Below are positions 59,119 through 64,000 of a DNA stretch of 64,000 nucleotides, one piece after another. A program made the translations under genes and the position numbers. The notes under the pieces were generated by a model. That model did no database searches, had not been told where the DNA came from, and saw only the letters and a program-made list of their open reading frames with translations. How positions within the stretch are numbered: the stretch's first letter is position 1; each line of letters starts with the position of its first letter. This DNA comes from Kitasatospora cineracea (GTDB taxonomy: Bacteria > Actinomycetota > Actinomycetes > Streptomycetales > Streptomycetaceae), in assembly GCF_003751605.1 (NCBI RefSeq), contig NZ_RJVJ01000001.1:4340001-4404000 (forward strand), given 5' to 3'.

Positions 59119-60190
59119 CGCCGCTGCGGGTGCTGCGGCCGCCGCGGTGGGCGCGGCCGCGCTCGGCGTCGAACTCCCGCTGGTCCAGGCCGGGATGGGC
59201 GGCATCGCCGGGCCCGCCCTGGCCGCCGCCGTCAGCGACGCCGGGGCGCTCGGCACCGTCGCCCTCTACAAGAGCGACCGGGCCCTGGCCGCCGCCCTGG
59301 TCGAGCAGACCGCCGCCCGCACCCCCCGCACCTTCGGCGTCAACGTCATCCCCGAGGTCGCCGACCGGCTGCTCGACCAGCAGCTCGACGCCGTCCTCGA
59401 TCGGGCCGACCGGCAGCTCACCGTCAACAGCTACGGCCTGCCGCCGCAGTCCTTCGCCGAACGGGTCCGGGCCGCCGGGCACCGGCTGCTGATCCAGGCC
59501 GGCAGCCACCGCGACGCCCGCACCGCCGCCGCGCTCGGCGCGCACGCCGTCACCGTCCAGGGCACCGAGGCCGGCGGCCACCACCTCGGCGGGCAGCCGC
59601 TCGCCGAACTGCTCGCCGAACTGCGCGCCGACCCCGCCTTCGACCTGCCGGTGTTCGCCGCCGGGGCCGTCGGCACCGGCGCCGACCTGCTGCGGGTGCT
59701 GGCCGCCGGGGCGCACGGGGCGATGTGCGGCACGCTGTTCGTCGCCACCGCCGAATCCGCCGCCCACCCCGACTACCGGCGCGACCTGGTCGCCGCCGCC
59801 CCCGCCGACACCGTCGTCACCGACCGCTTCTCGATCGGCTGGCCCGGCCGCACCCACCGGGTGCTGCGCAGCGCCGTCACCGACGCGCCCGCACCGCTGC
59901 CCTCCGCGCTGATCGCCTGGACCACCGTGATGGGCACCCGGCGCCCCGTCCCGCGCGGCTCCGCCGCCGCCCCCACCGTGGAGGCCGAGGGCCGGGTCGG
60001 CGAGATGGCCCGCTACGCCGGGCTCGGCGTCGGCGCGATCACCGGCGTCGAACCGGTCGCCGCGGTCCTGGCCCGGCTGCGCGAGCAGTACGCCCGGGCG
60101 CTGGCCGACGCCGGGGTGCCGGACGAGGCCCGGACGCCGGACGAGGCCCGGACGCCGGACGAGGCCCGGACGCCGGACGGGGCCCGGTGA
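59105..60190 (+). CDS. Nitronate monooxygenase-like FMN enzyme
   Basis: A 361-residue TIM-barrel flavoprotein of the nitronate monooxygenase/2-nitropropane dioxygenase family, which also includes FabK-type enoyl-ACP reductases. FMN motifs are PLVQAGMGGIAGPALAAAVS, the catalytic-His signature AVTVQGTEAGGHHLGG, and AAGAVGTGADLLRVLAAGA then HGAMCGTLFVAT. The C-terminus carries an 18-bp tandem repeat coding PDEART four times. It overlaps the preceding gene by 14 bases and the next by four (GTGA). Next to an N-oxygenase, a nitronate substrate is tempting, but an enoyl reductase role on the carrier protein cannot be excluded. Confidence 0.82.
   Translation: MRAADAAAGAAAAAVGAAALGVELPLVQAGMGGIAGPALAAAVSDAGALGTVALYKSDRALAAALVEQTAARTPRTFGVNVIPEVADRLLDQQLDAVLDRADRQLTVNSYGLPPQSFAERVRAAGHRLLIQAGSHRDARTAAALGAHAVTVQGTEAGGHHLGGQPLAELLAELRADPAFDLPVFAAGAVGTGADLLRVLAAGAHGAMCGTLFVATAESAAHPDYRRDLVAAAPADTVVTDRFSIGWPGRTHRVLRSAVTDAPAPLPSALIAWTTVMGTRRPVPRGSAAAPTVEAEGRVGEMARYAGLGVGAITGVEPVAAVLARLREQYARALADAGVPDEARTPDEARTPDEARTPDGAR
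60119..60190. repeat. 18-bp tandem repeat at the 3' end of the flavoenzyme gene
   Basis: Three exact units CCGGACGAGGCCCGGACG (60119-60172) and a fourth diverged unit (60173-60190) that runs into the stop codon. They code for repeated PDEART. Confidence 0.95.
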
Positions 60191-60669
60191 CCGGGCCGGA
60201 GAGCGGGTCGGTGACCGGCGCGGACACCCTGCGGGCGGCCCTGCACCGGATGCTCGGCGACACCCCCGCCGGGGCCGACCCCCGGGTGCGGGTCGGCGTC
60301 GACCTGGTGCACGTCCCCCGGGCTGCCGACCTGGCCCGGCGGCACGGCGAACGCTGGCTCGCCGACCAGTTCACCCCCCGCGAGCGCGCACAGCTCGCCG
60401 CCGCCACCGGCACCCCCGAGGCCACCCTCGCCGGACGCCTCGCCGCCAAGGAGGCGTTCCTCAAACTCCTCACCCCCGAGCGGGAGTTGATCCCGCTGCG
60501 GGACATCGAAGTACTCCGCGCCCCCGGCGGCGCCCCCACCGTCCACCCGCACGCCGCCGCCCTGCACCGGCTGCGCGCCCAGCACCTCACCCACTGGTCC
60601 CTCAGCATCACCCACGAGGGCGACTGGGCCGTCGCCGTCACCGCCGCCCTGGCCTCCCCCACCCCCTGA
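60187..60669 (+). CDS. Holo-ACP synthase (AcpS-type 4'-phosphopantetheinyl transferase)
   Basis: A 160-residue enzyme that attaches phosphopantetheine to a Ser of the carrier protein. The AcpS motifs are VRVGVDLVHVPRAADLARRHG near residues 36-56 (the Mg-binding Asp in GVD) and GRLAAKEAFLKLL near 82-94 (the KEA Lys). The N-terminus is extended by about 35 residues compared with primary AcpS proteins, and a start at 60211 is possible. The GTG at 60187 overlaps the previous stop. A dedicated transferase in the operon suggests that the carrier protein is a special partner. Confidence 0.88.
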   Translation: MTGPESGSVTGADTLRAALHRMLGDTPAGADPRVRVGVDLVHVPRAADLARRHGERWLADQFTPRERAQLAAATGTPEATLAGRLAAKEAFLKLLTPERELIPLRDIEVLRAPGGAPTVHPHAAALHRLRAQHLTHWSLSITHEGDWAVAVTAALASPTP

Positions 60670-60713
60670 CCTCCCCCACCCCCCGAACGCCCCCTCTTCA
60701 AGGAGCCACCCCC

Positions 60714-60959
60714 ATGCAGCAGATCGCCGACTGGATCCAGGGCAAGAACCCCGCGCTCGGACGGGAGGTCGCGCCCGCCGAGGACCTCATCGAGGGGCGG
60801 CTGATCGACTCGCTGGACTTCCTGGAGTTCATCTACCTGCTGGAGAGCGTCTCCGGCCGCCCGATCGACCTCGCCGAGGTCACCGTCGACGACTTCCGGA
60901 CGCTGGAGCGGATCGAGGAGCGCTTCCTCGCCCCGGCCACACCCGGCGGCGCCGCGTGA
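60714..60959 (+). CDS. Acyl/peptidyl carrier protein
   Basis: An 81-residue single-domain carrier protein. The phosphopantetheine site is LIDSLDFLEFIYLLES with Ser33 in the DSL motif. The helices around it (EDLIEGRLID, VDDFRTLERIEERF) match ACP/PCP folds. It is not fused to any catalytic domain. It follows the phosphopantetheinyl transferase by 44 bases, with AAGGAG upstream, and its stop overlaps the ATP-grasp start (GTGA). It is the apparent scaffold on which the pathway works. Confidence 0.9.
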   Translation: MQQIADWIQGKNPALGREVAPAEDLIEGRLIDSLDFLEFIYLLESVSGRPIDLAEVTVDDFRTLERIEERFLAPATPGGAA

Positions 60960-62179
60960 GCGATACCGCTGCCCCCGCCCCCGCCGCCGGCACCGTCACC
61001 GGCACCGTCCGGTTCGGCAGCTGCGACGCCGAGGCTCGCTGGCGGCCCGCCGACCTGGCCACCCTGCCCGCGCTGCGCAACCCGCACAGCGAGCGGCTGA
61101 CCCGGGAGATGGACCAGCTCCAGGCGGTGCTCTGCGCCCCCGGCGACATATTGCTGACGAACCGTCAATCACCTTCCTCCTTCACTGAGTTGATGCGTTC
61201 CGCCGGTTTCGGCGCCCGCCACCTCGCCGTCCCCGGCGACCCGGCGGAGCCGGTCGAGCGGCGGCTCGCCGCGCACCCCGTCCCCGGCCTGGCCGGGATG
61301 GCGGCCGCGCCGTACGCGGTGCTGGACGGGACGGCCGAGGCGCTGGCCCGGCAGGGGCTGGCCGGGGCGGCCCCGCCGCTGGAGGCGGTCCGGCTGGTCA
61401 ACTCCAAGACCTGGACGACCCGGCTCGGACACCCCGGCTCCGGCCGGGTCGTCACCGGCCTCGCCGACCTGCGGGCCGCCGTCGAGGAGACCGGCCCGTG
61501 CGTGGTCAAGGACCCGTACGGGGTCTCCGGGCAGGGCAACCTGGTGCTGGAGTCGCCCGAACGGCTCGCCTTCCTGGAACGGCACCTGACCCGCGAGGTC
61601 GAGCGGCGCGACGCCCGGATCGAACTGGTCGTCCAGCAACTGCACCGCCCCGCCGAGGACTTCGCCGCCCACCTCACCGTCGGCCCGGACGGCCGGGTCC
61701 ACTGGCACGGCATCCGGCAGGTGCTCAACGACGGCCACGCGTACCGGGGTTCGGACCGGCCGAGCGTCGACCTGCTGGCCCGGCTGGAGCGCGCGGGCTA
61801 CCGGGAGACCGCCGAATCGGTGGCCGCCGCGGCCGCCGCGGTCGGCTACCGGGGCCCGCTGGCGGTGGACTCGATGACCACCGCCGACGGCACGCTCGTC
61901 CCGGTGCTGGAGGTCAACGCCCGGCTCTCGCCCGGCACGATCGCCCAACGGCTGGACGCCCGGCTCGAGTTGAGGATCGTCCCGGTCGACGGCGACGACT
62001 GGTTCGACCGGCTGGTCGACGCCCTCGACCGAGCCCGACTGCTGGCCACCGCCGGCCGCCCAGGCCTGCTCCCGCTGGCCGCCGGTACGCTCGCCGCCCC
62101 GCGCGGCTGGCTGTTCCTCGCGGTCCTCGGGGACGCCGACCCCGCCCCGCTCACCCCTGTCCTGGAACGACTCACCTGA
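60956..62179 (+). CDS. ATP-grasp family ligase
   Basis: A 407-residue ligase that joins a carboxylate to an amine using ATP. The central ATP-grasp fold shows PCVVKDPYGVSGQGNLVLES (Lys and glycine-rich loop, residues about 180-200), QQLHRPAEDFAAHLTVGPDG, and PVLEVNARLSPGTIAQRL with the Mg-binding Glu-x-Asn near residue 321. The N-terminal 170 residues are a family-specific domain, including RLVNSKTWTTRLG. It is coupled to the carrier gene by a four-base overlap. It could add an amino acid to the released product. A patch of AT-rich, atypical codons at about 61146-61200 is odd. Confidence 0.85.
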   Translation: MSDTAAPAPAAGTVTGTVRFGSCDAEARWRPADLATLPALRNPHSERLTREMDQLQAVLCAPGDILLTNRQSPSSFTELMRSAGFGARHLAVPGDPAEPVERRLAAHPVPGLAGMAAAPYAVLDGTAEALARQGLAGAAPPLEAVRLVNSKTWTTRLGHPGSGRVVTGLADLRAAVEETGPCVVKDPYGVSGQGNLVLESPERLAFLERHLTREVERRDARIELVVQQLHRPAEDFAAHLTVGPDGRVHWHGIRQVLNDGHAYRGSDRPSVDLLARLERAGYRETAESVAAAAAAVGYRGPLAVDSMTTADGTLVPVLEVNARLSPGTIAQRLDARLELRIVPVDGDDWFDRLVDALDRARLLATAGRPGLLPLAAGTLAAPRGWLFLAVLGDADPAPLTPVLERLT

Positions 62180-62193
62180 GGAGACCGCCGGCC

Positions 62194-62940
62194 GTGGCCG
62201 ACACCGTGTACGACGCCAGCACCGCCGCCGACTACCGGGCGGCCCGGGAGATCCCCCGCGAGGGCCTGACCGCCTGGCGGGAGGCGATCGCCGAGCACGC
62301 CCCGCTGCGCCCCGGCGCCACCGTCCTCGACGTCGGCGCGGGCACCGGCGCCTTCGCCACCGCGTTCCGCGACTGGTACGGCGCCCACGTCATCGCCGTC
62401 GAACCGGCCCCCGCCATGCGGGAGTTGATCCCCGCGGGCGAGGGCATCACGGTGCTGGACGGCCGGGCCGAACGGCTGCCCGTGCCGGACGCCGCCGCCG
62501 ACGCCGCCTGGCTGGGCTCGGTGGTCCACCACATCGGCGACCTCGCCACCGCCGCCCGGGAACTGCACCGCGCGCTGCGCCCCGGCGCACCGGTGCTGAT
62601 CCGCAACGCCTTCCCCGGGCGCTGCGATCGCGACCTGCGGGTGCGGTACTTCCCGGAGACCGCCGCCGGGATCGCCGACTACCCGAGCGTGGAGCGGGTC
62701 ACCACCGCCTTCGCCGCGGCCGGCTTCACCCGCACCGCCCTGCGCTCCCTGCCGCAGCGCTCCGCCCCCACCCTGGCCGCCTTCGCCGCCGGCCTGCGCC
62801 GCGACGCCGACAGCAAACTGCGTGCTCTCCCCGACGACGCCTGGCAGGCGGGCCTGGCCCGGCTGCACCGGGCCGCCGCCGAACGGCCGGCCGAGCCGGC
62901 CGTCAGCTGGATGGACCTGCTGGTGCTGCACCGGAGTTGA
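62194..62940 (+). CDS. Class I SAM-dependent methyltransferase
   Basis: A 248-residue methyltransferase of the UbiE/Methyltransf_11 type. Motif I is ATVLDVGAGTGAFATAF (residues about 45-61), motif II is GRAERLPVPDAAADAAWLGS with Asp, and motif III is ELHRALRPGAPVLIRN. The start is a GTG at 62194 with TGAGGAGA upstream. It closes the operon after 14 bases from the ATP-grasp gene. O- or N-methylation of the pathway product or intermediate is likely. Confidence 0.88.
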   Translation: MADTVYDASTAADYRAAREIPREGLTAWREAIAEHAPLRPGATVLDVGAGTGAFATAFRDWYGAHVIAVEPAPAMRELIPAGEGITVLDGRAERLPVPDAAADAAWLGSVVHHIGDLATAARELHRALRPGAPVLIRNAFPGRCDRDLRVRYFPETAAGIADYPSVERVTTAFAAAGFTRTALRSLPQRSAPTLAAFAAGLRRDADSKLRALPDDAWQAGLARLHRAAAERPAEPAVSWMDLLVLHRS

Positions 62941-63047
62941 CCGCTCCCTGCCCGCCCGCGGCCGGTGCGGGGCGATCCGGCCACGGGCAGGGCAGGGCGG
63001 TGCGATCCGGCCGCGGGCGGGGCGGGGCGGGGCGGGGTGGCGGCGGG

Positions 63048-63899
63048 TCAGCCGTTGGCGAGGGCCTGGACCCGGTCGAGCGCGCCGTTGAAGTAGTTCT
63101 GGTCGCCCGGCAGGGTGCCGGAGTCGGCGTACTGCCAGATGGTCTGGTAGGACCAGCCGGCGGGGAGGGTGCCGACGCTGGAGGAGTAGCGGGCTATCCA
63201 GAGCGGGTTGGTGGCGCCGAAGGAGGAGTTGTTGCCGGTGCAGGTGGTCCACCAGTCGGTGGTGGTGTAGATCGTCGGGTAGCGGCCGGTCTTGGTGTGC
63301 ACGGTGTTGGAGAAGTCGCGGATCCAGCTGACCATCCCGGCCTGGCTCAGGCCGTAGCAGGTGGCGCCGTACGGGTTGTACTCGATGTCCAGGGCGGGCG
63401 GCAGGGTCTTGCCGTCCTTGGACCAGCCGCCGCCGTGCGCGACGAAGTAGGCGGCCTGGGTGGCGCCGCTGGAGACGTTCGGCAGCGCGAAGTGGTAGGC
63501 GCCGCGGATCATCCCGGCGTTGTAGGAGCCGTTGTACTGCTGGGCGAAGTACGCGTTGGTGTAGCTGGTGCCCTCGGTGGCCTTGACGTAGGCGAACCGG
63601 CCGCCGTTGGCGTACGCGGTGCTCCAGGCGACGTTGCCCTGGTAGCTGGACACGTCCATGCCCTTGGTCTGGGTGGCGGCCAGTGCTGCGAGGGTGCTCG
63701 CGGTGCGGGCTGTGTCGCCGCGGCCCTCGTGGGCGGCGACGGTCGAGCCGGCGTAGTCCTGCTCGGGGTGGAAGTTCGCGGGGGTGCCGGGCTTGGCGGC
63801 CTGGGCGGGGACGGCGGCGACGACGCCGACGAGCAGGGCGGCGGAGGCGGCCGCGGTGGCGGCGCGGCGGAGCATCCGGGTGGTGCCGGAAGCGGGCAT
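63048..63899 (-). CDS. Secreted GH25 lysozyme (muramidase)
   Basis: A 283-residue secreted cell-wall hydrolase that cleaves the MurNAc-GlcNAc bond. The signal peptide ends near VPAQA|AK at about residue 34. The GH25 domain starts at TKGMDVSSYQGNVAW with the conserved Asp, and the catalytic acidic pair is in PALDIEYNPYG (DxE). The aromatic YTTTDWWTTC and PLWIARY segments match the Streptomyces cellosyl/Acm branch. It includes a Cys pair (TCYG, TTCTG). The start has GAGGAG upstream. It is convergent with the biosynthetic operon. Confidence 0.92.
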   Translation of the reverse strand: MPASGTTRMLRRAATAAASAALLVGVVAAVPAQAAKPGTPANFHPEQDYAGSTVAAHEGRGDTARTASTLAALAATQTKGMDVSSYQGNVAWSTAYANGGRFAYVKATEGTSYTNAYFAQQYNGSYNAGMIRGAYHFALPNVSSGATQAAYFVAHGGGWSKDGKTLPPALDIEYNPYGATCYGLSQAGMVSWIRDFSNTVHTKTGRYPTIYTTTDWWTTCTGNNSSFGATNPLWIARYSSSVGTLPAGWSYQTIWQYADSGTLPGDQNYFNGALDRVQALANG

Positions 63900-63949
63900 G
63901 ACGACTCCTCAATCCGGTGGGTGTGCGGCCGGGTCGGCTGCATGCGGAG

Positions 63950-63977
63950 AAGATATAGTCATGGCCCCGTCAGTCAA
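63950..63977 (-). promoter_or_regulatory. Promoter of the GH25 lysozyme gene
   Basis: On the minus strand, TTGACT (63972-63977) and TATCTT (63950-63955) with a 16-base spacer, about 50 bases before the start codon, in a clearly AT-rich region. Confidence 0.6.
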
Positions 63978-64000
63978 CAGAGTGTTGAAACCACATATCG

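Overview
The window is very GC-rich DNA with strong third-position G/C, many GTG and TTG starts and small families of LacI, TetR and MarR regulators. Several families typical of high-GC actinomycetes are present (a DUF397 remnant, GH134 mannanase, DinB/DUF664 proteins, polymorphic RHS toxins). It is almost certainly a chromosomal piece from a Streptomycetaceae member (Streptomyces or Kitasatospora). I saw no rRNA, tRNA, CRISPR array, transposase or phage module.

Layout. 0-7.2 kb: an MFS exporter running off the left edge, two TetR genes with visible palindromic operators, a SulP anion transporter, a DUF1992 protein, an alpha/beta hydrolase and an XRE-cupin regulator, with decayed remnants of DUF397 and MFS genes between them. 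7.3-15.3 kb: a sugar uptake and metabolism block: ROK kinase, solute-binding protein plus two permeases, LacI regulator, mannose-6-phosphate isomerase and an SGNH esterase. 15.4-19.3 kb: two more LacI regulators and two unrecognised genes. 19.3-28.0 kb: a giant secreted RHS/YD-repeat protein, broken by a one-base deletion in a C run, with a Hint domain and an unrecognised C-terminal tip, followed 15 bases later by a helical-repeat protein that is a good immunity candidate. 28.1-31.3 kb: MarR regulator and amidohydrolase, plus small genes. 31.4-39.6 kb: a second mannan block: LacI regulator, secreted GH5 mannanase with CBM2, GH134 mannanase with a duplicated CBM10-like module, a second solute-binding protein and a GH2 beta-mannosidase. 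39.8-51.5 kb: mostly ordinary single genes (chloroperoxidase-type hydrolase, ADP-ribosylglycohydrolase, aldo/keto reductase, DedA, O-methyltransferase, oxidoreductase, ARMT1-like phosphatase, DinB, GNAT). 51.5-62.9 kb: a compact biosynthetic cluster. 63.0-63.9 kb: a secreted GH25 lysozyme.

How the genes fit together. The two sugar blocks read as one mannan pathway split over 30 kb. Secreted endo-mannanases cut the polymer, binding proteins and the permease pair import mannooligosaccharides, beta-mannosidase releases mannose, the ROK kinase may phosphorylate it and ManA converts mannose-6-phosphate to fructose-6-phosphate. Near-identical 12-bp LacI-type palindromes sit in front of both blocks, which suggests shared control.

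The most interesting region is 55.9-62.9 kb: a stand-alone condensation domain, an AurF-type diiron N-oxygenase, a class II aminoacyl-tRNA-synthetase homologue resembling amino acid:carrier-protein ligases, a nitronate-monooxygenase-like flavoenzyme, a holo-ACP synthase, one carrier protein, an ATP-grasp ligase and a methyltransferase, with a divergent ABC exporter pair. No adenylation domain or multimodular NRPS/PKS is present. This looks like a small-molecule pathway built on a single carrier protein loaded by a tRNA-synthetase-like enzyme, with likely N-oxidation chemistry. I do not recognise the product.
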